This document shows positions 8,767 through 16,996 of a stretch of DNA of 64,000 nucleotides, in pieces. The notes under the pieces were generated by a model. It saw only the letters and a list, made by a program, of their open reading frames with translations. It was not told the origin of the DNA and searched no databases. Position 1 is the stretch's first letter. Every line of letters begins with the position of its first letter. Source of the DNA: Bradyrhizobium roseum. Its GTDB lineage: Bacteria > Pseudomonadota > Alphaproteobacteria > Rhizobiales > Xanthobacteraceae. Where the stretch lies: contig NZ_CP129212.1 in the NCBI RefSeq assembly GCF_030413175.1, positions 806,001 to 870,000 of the forward strand, in the 5' to 3' direction. Both the position numbers and the translations under genes were made by a program.

Positions 8767-9630
8767 ATGACGCAAAGCCTCTCCGCCCGCCTGAAACAGC
8801 CCGGCTTGATCTCGGCGCCCGGCGTGTTCGAAATGATTTCCGCGCGCATCGCCGACACCATGGGCTTCGATGCGCTCTACATCACCGGCTATGGCGTGGT
8901 CGCCTCGCATCTAGGCCTCCCGGATGCGGGACTGGCGAGCTACACCGAGATGGTCGGCCGCGTGCAGCAGATCGCCTCGGGTACATCGACGCCGCTGATT
9001 GCCGACGGCGACACCGGCTATGGCGGACTGCTGAACGTCGATCACACCGTGCGCGGCTATGAGAAAGCCGGCGCGCAGGCGATCCAGATCGAGGACCAGG
9101 AATATCCCAAGAAATGCGGACATACGCCCGGCCGCCGGGTGGTGCCGATCGCCGACGCCGCGCGCCGCATCAAGGTCGCGTGTGAGGCGCGTTCGTCAAA
9201 GGATTTTCTCGTCATTGCCCGCACCGATGCGCGCACCGCGCTCGGCCTCGACGAGGCGCTGCGCCGCGGCGAAGCTTTTCTCAAGGCCGGCGCCGATTTG
9301 CTGTTCATCGAATCGCCGGAGAGCGAGGCGGAACTTGCCAAGATCGGCCAAACCTTCGCCGGCGTGCCGCTGGTCGCCAACATGGTGGAAGGCGGCCGCA
9401 CGCCGATTCTCTCGCGCGCCGAACTTGAGGCCTCCGGCTTCAAGCTCGCGATCTTCCCCACCGCTGGATTTCTCGCCGCAGGCGCCGCACTTCGTTCCGT
9501 CTATGGTGAACTCCGCGCCAAGGGCTCCAGCAAGGCGTGGGGCGGGGAACTCTATCCGTTCGACGACTTCTCCCGCCTGATGGGTTTTGAGCGGGTCTGG
9601 GCGTTCGAACGCGAGCACGCCGAAGGCTGA
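8767..9630 (+). CDS. Isocitrate lyase/PEP mutase superfamily enzyme
   Basis: TIM-barrel enzyme of 287 residues. The family signature KKCGH is present (in EYPKKCGHTPGR), with DGDTGYGG and IARTDAR supplying metal- and substrate-binding residues. Relatives include 2-methylisocitrate lyase, oxaloacetate decarboxylase and carboxyphosphonoenolpyruvate mutase; they cleave or rearrange C-C or C-P bonds next to a carboxylate. The retained Cys in KKCGH favours a lyase over a PEP mutase. It is the last gene of the transporter operon, 31 bp after permease 2, so it probably acts on the imported compound or a product of it. The exact substrate is unknown. Confidence 0.88.
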   Translation: MTQSLSARLKQPGLISAPGVFEMISARIADTMGFDALYITGYGVVASHLGLPDAGLASYTEMVGRVQQIASGTSTPLIADGDTGYGGLLNVDHTVRGYEKAGAQAIQIEDQEYPKKCGHTPGRRVVPIADAARRIKVACEARSSKDFLVIARTDARTALGLDEALRRGEAFLKAGADLLFIESPESEAELAKIGQTFAGVPLVANMVEGGRTPILSRAELEASGFKLAIFPTAGFLAAGAALRSVYGELRAKGSSKAWGGELYPFDDFSRLMGFERVWAFEREHAEG

Positions 9631-9901
9631 CGTTTTTCCGCAACGGAAAACCAAGGTTGTCGCTCTCAAGGATCCGACCTTTGATGCAGCCATCGCTTGC
9701 AGAGAGTGTTTCTCTCGTCTTGTTACGAGCGTCGCTAGCATCAGGCACATACCGGCATGCGTGCCTGACGCGCCGGCGGTGGGAAACCGTCACACACGCT
9801 TAATACTGGTAAACGAAAGATGAACTGTCGCTGCAACGCGCGGCGAGAAAAGCCTTGGCCGGTGCTTGGCTGGCAAGAGGCGAGTTCATTGAGGAAGTGG
9901 T

Positions 9902-10588
9902 ATGAAAATGATCAAGACGGTTGCGGCAGTTGCCGCGCTAGCTTGGGTCGCTGCAGTTAGTGTATCCCCCGCATCAGCTGACGTTATCAGCAATCCCATC
10001 AACGGTTACTCCTTTCCCTATCTCGGCACCGGGACTGGAGGTCAGCAAACGCAATACATCGGACAGACGTTCACGTCGCCGATCTCCGGGCAACTGACCG
10101 ACTTCCAGTTCACCCTGAACAGCTCGACCATCACCTCGCTCTATGCGGCGGTGTACGAATGGAATGGCTCCGGACCGACCTCTTTGCTCTGGCAAAGCCC
10201 GACGGTATCGGGAATTGGATCCGGCGCGAACGGCGCCGGTGTTTTCGACTTCTCGCCCACCGGGGTGAGCCTTGTCGACGGCCACACCTATGTGGCTTTC
10301 CTGAGCACCTACGGAATCGCAGGAAATTCCGGCCTGGCGACCGTCGGTACGTGCCTGAGCTTCAGCCAATGCACCAGCGTCGACCCGCATCTCGGCAATC
10401 TGGTGTACGCCAACGTCTTCGGCGACGGCACTACCACCTGGTCGAACGCAAACCGCGCTTTCGACGCCACCTTCTCCGCGACGATCTCCGCCGTCCCCGA
10501 GCCCTCCACCTGGGCGATGATGATCCTCGGCTTCTTCGGCGTGGGTTTCTTTGCGTATCGGCGCAGGAACGGAACTGCTATCGCCTGA
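9902..10588 (+). CDS. PEP-CTERM sorting domain protein
   Basis: Secreted protein of 228 residues. It has an N-terminal signal peptide (VAAVAALAWVAAVSVSPASA), a beta-rich body without a known enzyme motif, and a C-terminal tripartite sorting signal: PEPSTWAMM, a hydrophobic helix (ILGFFGVGFFAY) and an Arg tail. Such proteins are processed by an exosortase and exported to the surface or exopolysaccharide matrix; no exosortase is in this window. GAGGAAG sits just upstream of the start. A strong hairpin terminator follows the stop. It is the last chromosomal gene before the island boundary at 10748. Confidence 0.9.
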   Translation: MKMIKTVAAVAALAWVAAVSVSPASADVISNPINGYSFPYLGTGTGGQQTQYIGQTFTSPISGQLTDFQFTLNSSTITSLYAAVYEWNGSGPTSLLWQSPTVSGIGSGANGAGVFDFSPTGVSLVDGHTYVAFLSTYGIAGNSGLATVGTCLSFSQCTSVDPHLGNLVYANVFGDGTTTWSNANRAFDATFSATISAVPEPSTWAMMILGFFGVGFFAYRRRNGTAIA

Positions 10589-10617
10589 TTTTCGGCGCTG
10601 GCTATCAAGCACAACGG

Positions 10618-10650
10618 AAGACCGCCCTGGTGGCGGTCTTTCTTGTTTTC
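10618..10650 (+). terminator. Rho-independent terminator after the PEP-CTERM gene
   Basis: A perfect 9-bp stem (AAGACCGCC with GGCGGTCTT) closes a 5-base loop and is followed by TCTTGTTTT. It lies 30 bp after the PEP-CTERM stop. Confidence 0.85.
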
Positions 10651-10747
10651 GCAAGTCAATTGCGTCGCCAGTCTTGCGGGAGCTTTCGCGGATGTCGGCG
10701 TCGTTGCCTATCGCTGAGTCAATCGGTCGAGTGTTGTGGGAAATGAA

Positions 10748-10772
10748 TGGTGCTGCCAGACAGGATTGAACT
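10748..10772. repeat. Attachment-site copy 1 (left end of island A)
   Basis: Twenty-five bases identical to 53605-53629, which are the CCA end, acceptor strand and T-arm of the tRNA-Thr gene (core TGCTGCCAGACAGGATTG). No intact tRNA is present here. To its right, 10773-10844 matches 32063-32134, the distal end of the second island, including TGTGTGGCACTC at 10833-10844. Confidence 0.85.
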
Positions 10773-10932
10773 AAGGCTGTAATCCTGCTTGATATTGATT
10801 TTACTGTACTTTTCGGTCCGGCGATCTGTTCTTGTGTGGCACTCGTGGGTGGCGCCTGTTGGCGCTGGAGAGTACCTTACAGCGGCCCAGAATGCATCAT
10901 CTCTTGGCGGCGCAGTCTAAGATTCTCGTAGG

Positions 10933-11025
10933 GATGATCCTGAAGCCTTGACGACGCTGGTGCAGCGCCGGATCGGTGAGTCGATGAACTGGCGCACTCA
11001 CGACAGTTCGTCCGAATACACCTAA
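10933..11025 (+). pseudogene. Fragment of a phage tape-measure gene (last 30 codons)
   Basis: The frame reads DDPEALTTLVQRRIGESMNW and then RTHDSSSEYT before a TAA. The intact tape-measure protein ending at 50216 has the same C-terminus (DPEALATLVQRRVDESMNW, then RTHDTASEYT). Only this tail is found here; upstream of 10933 the frame is not related. It is a remnant of a phage-like module similar to the one in island B, lying 160 bp from the attachment repeat. Confidence 0.8.
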
Positions 11026-11041
11026 CCAAGGGCTCAAAACT

Positions 11042-11076
11042 AAGGCCCTGCCATCCCCGGCGGGCCTTTTTCTTTT
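11042..11076 (+). terminator. Terminator after the tape-measure remnant
   Basis: AGGCCC and GGGCCT form the outer stem with GCC/GGC inside, followed by TTTTTCTTTTCC. It fits the end of the degenerate tape-measure gene, 17 bp after its stop. From here to about 11312 I see no supportable gene; a forward frame beginning at 11160 looks interrupted. Confidence 0.6.
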
Positions 11077-11312
11077 CCTGACGAGCTGACTCGGATGCAA
11101 ATGGCAATGCAAACCAAGACCGGCAACAATAAGAACTCTCCGAGGAAGGTATTCCGAGAATGATCCAGCATCCCCAAGAGTACAGCATCGAACACCGGAA
11201 CGGCCGGTACGTCGCCAAGCCGCTGGATAGAGACAAGTTGAAGATTTGCTCCAACTTGCCTCGCGTCCTGATGCAATCGATACACTCTGGGATCGCCTCT
11301 CTCAAATACCGG

Positions 11313-11573
11313 CTATGCGGCGCGACGACCGAGTTCGCGACGCAGTCGCAATTTGGGCCAAGGCTGATGCTTGGCATGCCATTTCGGGCCAGGGCCACGC
11401 ATGTAGCGCAACTCGGGCCGGTAGCTATCGCGCACGTCCATAATCAAGTTGTGAACGACGTTGGCGAACTCGGAGACGGTCTCAACTGTCTTGTGAGCAA
11501 AATCGGACTTTGCGAACCGGCGCGCAAAAGCCCGTGCGATCGCATGGGGGCTGACGATGCTTTTCCAGGCCAT
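11313..11573 (-). CDS. Small hypothetical protein
   Basis: An 86-residue basic protein beginning MAWKSIVSPHAIARAF, with a helical middle (TVETVSEFANVVHNLIMDV). I do not recognise a family. A good ribosome site (GGAG, 8 bases upstream) and an upstream leader closely similar to that of the small gene at 21763 (CAACCGA, CGGAGA) support it being expressed. The two products are only weakly alike beyond their first residues. It lies downstream of, and in the same direction as, the efflux operon. Confidence 0.45.
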   Translation of the reverse strand: MAWKSIVSPHAIARAFARRFAKSDFAHKTVETVSEFANVVHNLIMDVRDSYRPELRYMRGPGPKWHAKHQPWPKLRLRRELGRRAA

Positions 11574-11613
11574 GCTTTTTCTCCGTTCGGTTGATTGTGG
11601 GCACCATGATGGC

Positions 11614-11796
11614 TTAGCGTATCGGAGCTGCGGCTGCGCCAGAGTGATTGCCGTACCTGTAGAGGGTTTGCTGCCGACACTTGCGCCCCGCCACTCGCTC
11701 AGTATTCCGCAGGTGTCGCAGGATAGCTCGGCCGGTTGTGTTCTCCGCCAACCCGGAGCTGCCGCCCGTTACGATGATGACCTTTTCATTCCGCAT
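11614..11796 (-). pseudogene. Chimeric remnant: dehydrogenase start joined to an AraC gene end
   Basis: The frame opens MRNEKVIIVTGGSSGL, the N-terminal nucleotide-binding signature of short-chain dehydrogenases, and then loses it. Its 3' part (11638-11700) matches the last codons and downstream DNA of the AraC gene at 21827-21888, but out of frame. The remnant therefore looks like a dehydrogenase start fused by deletion or recombination to an AraC 3' end. No functional protein is expected. Confidence 0.55.
11637..11700. repeat. Direct repeat of the AraC gene 3' end and downstream leader
   Basis: Matches 21827-21888 with scattered differences; the best-conserved part is GATTGCCGTACCTGTAGAG. 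The similarity continues to the left into the leader of each small gene (11573 and 21763), so the duplicated unit is the AraC gene end plus an intergenic control region. Confidence 0.6.
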
Positions 11797-12832
11797 GTGC
11801 GATTTTCTCTTCTGTTGCCATTAATGCTCCTCGTGCAAGGATTGGCACCGTCTCGACGGGCGCGGCCCCGTCGAGAAAAACCTTCACCGCTGTGCGTGCG
11901 CGCAAATCGATCTCGGAGAGCGTTGGTATGTCGCCGAGCTGAAGCACGGCGTCCAGATGAACGTTTCCGTGGAGCATTCCAAGAAACTGGCGGGCACCGG
12001 CTTCACAATCCGGAAGATCGATTCCGCCGGCCTGCTTCGCCTTTGCGAGAACTTTCGTAAGAACCGCGATGGCCGGCGCAGGGCCATGTTGCGCGTAGGC
12101 CCGCGTCGCATCGGGGTAGCGGTCCGCTTCGAGGATGGCGGTGTAGCAAACCTCCAGCAACGACGGCGTCATCATCGTCTCGAGAAGATTGCGCCCAACG
12201 ATGATGAGCAATTCCCTTAACGGGAGAGAAAGCTGGTCGGCACTGACACTCAGTGCGTTGGACGAGCAATGGCTGACAACTTGGGTGAACTGGTCGACGA
12301 GAAGTTGCTGGACACTCTCGCGCTGTGTCGACTTTTCCCGGAGCAGTTGCCGGTAGAGACCGTGTGGCGTCCATGCCCAGCTCGATCGCCCTAGCAGGAA
12401 AGCAGAAAGAACTGCGCAATTCGACCAGCCGCGAATCTGGCTCGCCTTGCCTGGTACCGCTTCGCGCACGCGAAGGATATCGCCCGTCGCGCCCCACCGC
12501 AGAAATCTGACGGCATCGGCCGGCGGCAGGATCGTCACCATCAGGCGCGTCCACCACGGCTCTACGAGCAGCCAGCTCCCCGTGCCCGTGGGGCGCATGG
12601 CAAAAACGTGCTTGTGCCTGCGATGGACGAACCGGTGCCACCATTGCCGTCGGAGGCCGGGCACGAAGCAGACGATCCAGTCGGCGGCATCGACAGTTAC
12701 AAGGGAGCCGTCCTCGTCGATGCTGTTCGCCAAGTCCGGTGGGACATCGCCGACGACCTTCAGTTCTGAAGGGATCTCTCTATTCCTTACGCAGAACCGT
12801 TTCGACTGGGCAATATCATTAGCTGTGGTCAT
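11786..12832 (-). CDS. Two-part protein: unknown N-terminal domain plus TetR-type C-terminal domain
   Basis: Protein of 348 residues. The first 160 or so hold an uncharacterised domain rich in Trp, Arg and His (VCFVPGLRRQWWHRF, LLVEPWWTRL, RGWSNCAVLSAFLLG, WTPHGLYRQLL); the spaced His and Cys could suggest a papain-like fold, which is speculation. The rest resembles the ligand-binding half of AefR-type TetR regulators (LETMMTPSLLEVCYTAILEA, ARQFLGMLHGN, LRARTAVKVFLDG), but no helix-turn-helix is present. The ATG at 12832 overlaps the stop of the MFS-TetR gene (ATGA), so it is translationally coupled and probably part of the efflux operon. Its role is unknown. Confidence 0.7.
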   Translation of the reverse strand: MTTANDIAQSKRFCVRNREIPSELKVVGDVPPDLANSIDEDGSLVTVDAADWIVCFVPGLRRQWWHRFVHRRHKHVFAMRPTGTGSWLLVEPWWTRLMVTILPPADAVRFLRWGATGDILRVREAVPGKASQIRGWSNCAVLSAFLLGRSSWAWTPHGLYRQLLREKSTQRESVQQLLVDQFTQVVSHCSSNALSVSADQLSLPLRELLIIVGRNLLETMMTPSLLEVCYTAILEADRYPDATRAYAQHGPAPAIAVLTKVLAKAKQAGGIDLPDCEAGARQFLGMLHGNVHLDAVLQLGDIPTLSEIDLRARTAVKVFLDGAAPVETVPILARGALMATEEKIAHAE

Positions 12833-15093
12833 CGTGTAATGCTCCTCGCGCTCGCGCATCCATGGATAAAGGTTTCGATCGTGCCTCTGACGCGGTCGGC
12901 GGCTGCTCCCTCCCGGCGCATTGCGGGACTCAGCATCAGTGCCTGGTAGAGCGGCTCTCTCAGCAGTCCCAGCAATTGCTCGGCGTACAGCTGAGCGTCC
13001 GCTATCGACAGGATCCCCCGTTCATTTGCTGTTGACAGGAACTCCTGCAGCTTAAGTGTGACCGTTGCCTGACCCGCCTCGTGCACCCGCTTCTTGAGCA
13101 AGGGGTTGCGTGAACCTTCGGTCATCATCATGCGAATGAACCCGACCAAGGTAGTCGAATATTCCTTCCAAGCAACGCGTCCGAACGCGATCAAGGTTTC
13201 GCGTACATCGTCTATGGTGCCGGGGGGCGCTCTCCTCACCAATGGCTGCGACATGAGGGAGGTTTTGTGTTCGGCGATCGCGACGATGAGATCGTCGACG
13301 CTCTCAAATGCCAATAGAATATCTTCCTTCGAGTATCCGCTTCGATCCAGTATGCTATCGAGGTTAGCCGGTGCCGCGCCGGGACGAGCGAGAGCCTCGC
13401 TGACTGCCAGCACAATGTCGGCGCGGGCGTCTGGCCTCGAGATGGTATTGTCTTGTCGAACGGGATTCGGCGCAGCATGTGTCATGGAGGGCTCCTCGGT
13501 CTGGTCTAACTGCGCCACGCGCATCTTCGCGTGCAGCGCGAAGGCGATCTTGATGGAGACCAGCACCGGCGCGGCGATGACGAAAAGCAGGGCAATTGCG
13601 GCGAAGGCGGTGTCGAAGGCGATCACTGTGGATTGGCCGGTGAGGGATCGGCCCAGCAGGCCCATCGCAGCCCGGCCGGCGGTCACGCCGTCCATCCCTC
13701 GTGCCACGAGCATAGCACTCATCGTCGTAAGCCGCTCGCTGACCGCAGGAACGCCTGCGGTGACACTGGCGCCAAGCACGGTGGCATTGGCGGTGACATT
13801 GTGGTCGATCATGGTCTGCAGCCCGGCGACGCCCATGAGGCCACCGAGTTGACGACCGGCATTGAAGAGACCGATGCCGGCCGCGCGGTTGCGGTTGTTG
13901 AGGTCGCTAAAGGCGATCAGGGTGATCGACAGAAAAAGGAAGCCAAGTCCAAAGCCGCGCAGCAGGATGGCTGCCATCATGTCGTCGGTGCCGCTTTCGC
14001 TGGTCGAGCCTGATAGCATCCACATCGCCACCATGATCATCAGGATGCCAAACGGCACGGTGACGATCGGCGGAGCCCCGCGTACCTGCATAAGAAAGGC
14101 GGCCACGAGGAGGGCGCCGACGAAAAGCGCGCCGCTTGGCAACAGGAGCAGGCCGGCATCGGTAGGCGTGAACGCGAGCACGGACACGGCAAACGACGGG
14201 ATCAGGAACGCACTTCCGAACAAGGCGGCGCCGGCGACGAAGCTGACGATGAAGGCGAAGGAAAAATCGCTCGACCGGAACAGGGTGAAATCGAGCATGC
14301 CACGGCTTCTGGCCATCACCTGTTGGCCGAGAAAGGCCAGCAAAGCGGCTGTCCCGATCACGGTCAGCCAAACGATGCGAGGCTCCTCGAACCAGCGCCA
14401 TCGGCTGCCCTGATTGAGAACGTAAGTAAGACAGAAAAATGCGACCGTCAGGAGTACGAAGCCGATCCAGTCGAACGGAAAGCGATCTGTCTTAAACTGC
14501 CTCGGGCTGTCCGCGATCAACTGAAGTCCGGCAGCGGCGAGGGCCACCGGAACAACGCCGAAGAAAATCCATGCCCACGACTGGCTGTCGATCAACCACC
14601 CCTGGAGCGCCGGAGCGATGGTTCCGGGAGCGACGACAGATCCCACCGCAAACAGGGCCTGAAGGATCGGCTGCCAGGAGCGCGGATAGGCTAGGAAAAG
14701 GATCGACTGCCCGGCGATAAGCAAAGTGCCGCCGGAGAAGCCCTGTATCATGCGCAGTGCGACCAAGAAGTCCAGCCGATATGTGATGGCGGCAATTCCG
14801 CATGCCGCGCCCATGACCAACGTTGAACCAATGATCAGGCTGCGCGGATTTATGCGCGTCATGAGCCAAGCGGCCATCATGAACCCGATAAGCTTGCTAG
14901 CGGTGTATCCGACGTCGAGCCAGGCGAACTCGTCGGGAGTTGCATGGATGTCGCCGATGATGTCGTTGCGTCCGAGCGACAGGACGGTGCTCGCGATCGC
15001 CTCCGTCAGGGTGGCGAGCACGATGCCTGCCACGAGAAGGCTTCCTGCCGCGCGCTTGTCGTAGCCAGGCGTGACGCAGACAATCGCGGTCAT
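12829..15093 (-). CDS. EmrB-type MFS drug transporter fused to a TetR-like regulator
   Basis: One uninterrupted frame of 754 residues. Residues 1 to about 520 are a 14-helix DHA2/EmrB-like major facilitator, a proton-driven multidrug exporter (DFLVALRMIQGFSGGTLLIA, RSRGMLDFTLFRSSDF, NRNRAAGIGLFNAGRQLGG). After a linker, residues from about 555 form a TetR-like part: a helix-turn-helix (LDSILDRSGYSKEDILLAFE) and a helical ligand domain (VRETLIAFGRV, YAEQLLGLLREPLYQALML). A transporter carrying a DNA-binding domain on the cytoplasmic side is unusual. It overlaps emrA-like and the downstream gene by ATGA on both sides. A regulatory gene fused by loss of a stop codon is the simplest origin. Confidence 0.85.
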   Translation of the reverse strand: MTAIVCVTPGYDKRAAGSLLVAGIVLATLTEAIASTVLSLGRNDIIGDIHATPDEFAWLDVGYTASKLIGFMMAAWLMTRINPRSLIIGSTLVMGAACGIAAITYRLDFLVALRMIQGFSGGTLLIAGQSILFLAYPRSWQPILQALFAVGSVVAPGTIAPALQGWLIDSQSWAWIFFGVVPVALAAAGLQLIADSPRQFKTDRFPFDWIGFVLLTVAFFCLTYVLNQGSRWRWFEEPRIVWLTVIGTAALLAFLGQQVMARSRGMLDFTLFRSSDFSFAFIVSFVAGAALFGSAFLIPSFAVSVLAFTPTDAGLLLLPSGALFVGALLVAAFLMQVRGAPPIVTVPFGILMIMVAMWMLSGSTSESGTDDMMAAILLRGFGLGFLFLSITLIAFSDLNNRNRAAGIGLFNAGRQLGGLMGVAGLQTMIDHNVTANATVLGASVTAGVPAVSERLTTMSAMLVARGMDGVTAGRAAMGLLGRSLTGQSTVIAFDTAFAAIALLFVIAAPVLVSIKIAFALHAKMRVAQLDQTEEPSMTHAAPNPVRQDNTISRPDARADIVLAVSEALARPGAAPANLDSILDRSGYSKEDILLAFESVDDLIVAIAEHKTSLMSQPLVRRAPPGTIDDVRETLIAFGRVAWKEYSTTLVGFIRMMMTEGSRNPLLKKRVHEAGQATVTLKLQEFLSTANERGILSIADAQLYAEQLLGLLREPLYQALMLSPAMRREGAAADRVRGTIETFIHGCASARSITR

Positions 15094-16121
15094 TTGCCAC
15101 TTCCTCGATCGATCTCGACACGCGCTGACAGGCCGGGCACGACGCGGCCGGGCAAAGGATTCCTGGCGAACTTGATCTTCACCGGCACGCGCTGGACGAC
15201 ACGAATGAAGTTTCCCGTCGCATTGTCGGTAGGGAGCAGGGTGAACGCAGACCCGCTGCCCGGCGCAAAGCTGTCCACCACGCCTTCAATCGTTTGGTTC
15301 GGATAGCCGTCCACGGTGATGTGGGCGCGCTGACCGGGCCGGATATGTTCGATTTGGCTTTCCTTGAAATTCGCCACGACCCAAACGTCCCTGACCGGAA
15401 CGATGTCGAGCAGGGAGGTGCCCGGCGCGACAAGCCGGCCGACGCGGACCTGACGGTTGCCGATGACACCATTGATCGGCGCATGCACCACGGTGTGGTT
15501 GAGATCGATCTGGGCAATATCGCGCGCAGCGTGCGCCTGCGCCACGGCAGCGACAGCAGCTCCGCGTTGACTGGCAAGAACAGCGATGCGTTGCTTCTGG
15601 GCCTCCACCGTTGCCGACGCCGCCGACACGCCGGCTTCGGTTTTCGACAGCGCCGCATCGCTCTCATCGACCTGCGCCTGGCTGACGGCGTTGGTGCGGA
15701 TCAGCTCGCGGCGGCGATCGGAAGCCTTGCGGGCTAGATTCATCTCGGCCACGCTCGCAAGTCTTTGAGCCTCAGCCTGCCGTATCAGAGCGTGCTGGAG
15801 CTGAGTCTCCGCATCGACATTGGCGAGGCGAGCTTGAGCCGCTTCGACATTGGCTTCTGCTTGCGCAAGGCGAGCGCGGTAGTCCCGGTCGTCGATCCGG
15901 AACAGGACATCACCGGTGCGAACGGCCTGGTTGTCCTGAACCTCGACCGCCGTGACGTAGCCCGCAACCTTCGGCGCGAGCGAGGTCATGTCCCCGCGAA
16001 TGTAGGCGTTGTCGGTGAATGTCTCGTCCGAATGGGCATAGACCCATCCGCCGGCCACGACCAGGACTGCGCCAAGGCACAGCAACAAGCCAATCCTCTT
16101 CTTCTTGTCGAAATGGGACAT
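15090..16121 (-). CDS. HlyD/EmrA-family membrane fusion protein
   Basis: Periplasmic adaptor of 343 residues. A short cytoplasmic start, one membrane anchor (IGLLLCLGAVLVVAGGWVYA), a biotinyl-lipoyl-like half motif (VAGYVTAVEVQDNQAVRTGD), a long alpha-helical hairpin rich in Ala, Gln and Arg, and a second half motif plus beta-barrel (HAPINGVIGNRQVRVGRLV). It would link the MFS pump to an outer-membrane channel; no TolC-type gene is nearby. AGGAG lies 7 bases upstream of the start. It is the first gene of the three-gene efflux operon. Confidence 0.9.
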   Translation of the reverse strand: MSHFDKKKRIGLLLCLGAVLVVAGGWVYAHSDETFTDNAYIRGDMTSLAPKVAGYVTAVEVQDNQAVRTGDVLFRIDDRDYRARLAQAEANVEAAQARLANVDAETQLQHALIRQAEAQRLASVAEMNLARKASDRRRELIRTNAVSQAQVDESDAALSKTEAGVSAASATVEAQKQRIAVLASQRGAAVAAVAQAHAARDIAQIDLNHTVVHAPINGVIGNRQVRVGRLVAPGTSLLDIVPVRDVWVVANFKESQIEHIRPGQRAHITVDGYPNQTIEGVVDSFAPGSGSAFTLLPTDNATGNFIRVVQRVPVKIKFARNPLPGRVVPGLSARVEIDRGSGK

Positions 16122-16173
16122 GACGTCTCCTGAAACGGTTATTGCTGTTCACCAAAGGCCGGCTCACGTGGGG

Positions 16174-16956
16174 CTACCGCGCGGTCCAGCCGCCATCGAC
16201 GGAGATCGCGGTGGCCGTGATCTGGTCTGCCGCCGCCGAGCACAGGAAGGCGACGGTGCCGCCAAGCTGCGCCGGCGAAGCGAAATCGAGCGACGGCTGC
16301 TTCTCGGCGAGAAGCTCCTCAGTCGCTTGCTTCTGGCTGATGCCTCGCTGCGCGGCGATGTCGCTGATCTGTTTTTCCACCAAGGGCGTCTTCACCCAGC
16401 CGGGACAGACCGCGTTGCAGGTGACGCCGCTGCCGGCGGTCTCGAGGCCGACCACCTTGGTGAGACCGACCAGCCCGTGCTTGGCCGCGACATAGGCGGC
16501 CTTATGCGTGGAGGCGACGAGGCCGTGCGTAGAGGCGATGTTGACGATGCGTCCCCAGCCCTGCTTCTTCATCTGCGGCACCGCGGTCGCAATGCCGTGG
16601 AACGCCGCCGACAGATTGATGTCGAGGATGGCATGCCATTTGGCCGGCGGGAATTCATCCACCGGCGCGGTGAACTGAATGCCGGCATTGTTGACGAGGA
16701 TGTCGAGGCGGCCGAACTTCTCGATGGTCGCGTCGATCAATCCGCGCACAGCCTCGCCCTTGGACATGTCGGCGCCGTCATAGGCGACGCGCACGCCGTA
16801 GTCGCGCTCGATGCCGCTGCGGATCGCCTCGATCTCGCCGGCGTCGCCAAAACCGTTCAACACGAGGTCGGCGCCTTGCTTTGCCAGCTCCTTGGCGATC
16901 CCGAGACCGATGCCGCTGGTCGATCCAGTGACGATCGCTACCTTGCCCTTCAACAT
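16174..16956 (-). CDS. bdhA: 3-hydroxybutyrate dehydrogenase
   Basis: Short-chain dehydrogenase of 260 residues, best matched to D-3-hydroxybutyrate dehydrogenase, which interconverts 3-hydroxybutyrate and acetoacetate with NAD. It has the TGSTSGIG cofactor loop, LVNNAGIQ, the catalytic Ser (NIASTHGLVAS), YVAAKHG for the Tyr/Lys pair, and the substrate loop with CPGWVKTPLVEKQI typical of this enzyme. The ATG at 16956 follows a GGAAAT ribosome site. Neighbours for acetoacetate decarboxylation and lipid or polyester hydrolysis support a role in ketone-body or polyhydroxybutyrate turnover. Confidence 0.88.
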   Translation of the reverse strand: MLKGKVAIVTGSTSGIGLGIAKELAKQGADLVLNGFGDAGEIEAIRSGIERDYGVRVAYDGADMSKGEAVRGLIDATIEKFGRLDILVNNAGIQFTAPVDEFPPAKWHAILDINLSAAFHGIATAVPQMKKQGWGRIVNIASTHGLVASTHKAAYVAAKHGLVGLTKVVGLETAGSGVTCNAVCPGWVKTPLVEKQISDIAAQRGISQKQATEELLAEKQPSLDFASPAQLGGTVAFLCSAAADQITATAISVDGGWTAR

Positions 16957-16996
16957 GGGATTTCCTTTCGATGCTTGAAAGACGAATGGCCGGAAC

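Noticed and set aside
10748..10772. Possible tRNA genes at the attachment copies (also 32038)
   Set aside because: Only the 3' end is present; no D-arm or anticodon arm can be folded from the neighbouring DNA.
11160..11594. Forward frame beginning MIQHPQEYSIEHRNG after the tape-measure remnant
   Set aside because: The start looks protein-like, but the frame then becomes unconvincing, and a second forward frame takes over from about 11246. It could be a decayed phage gene; the evidence is too thin to annotate.
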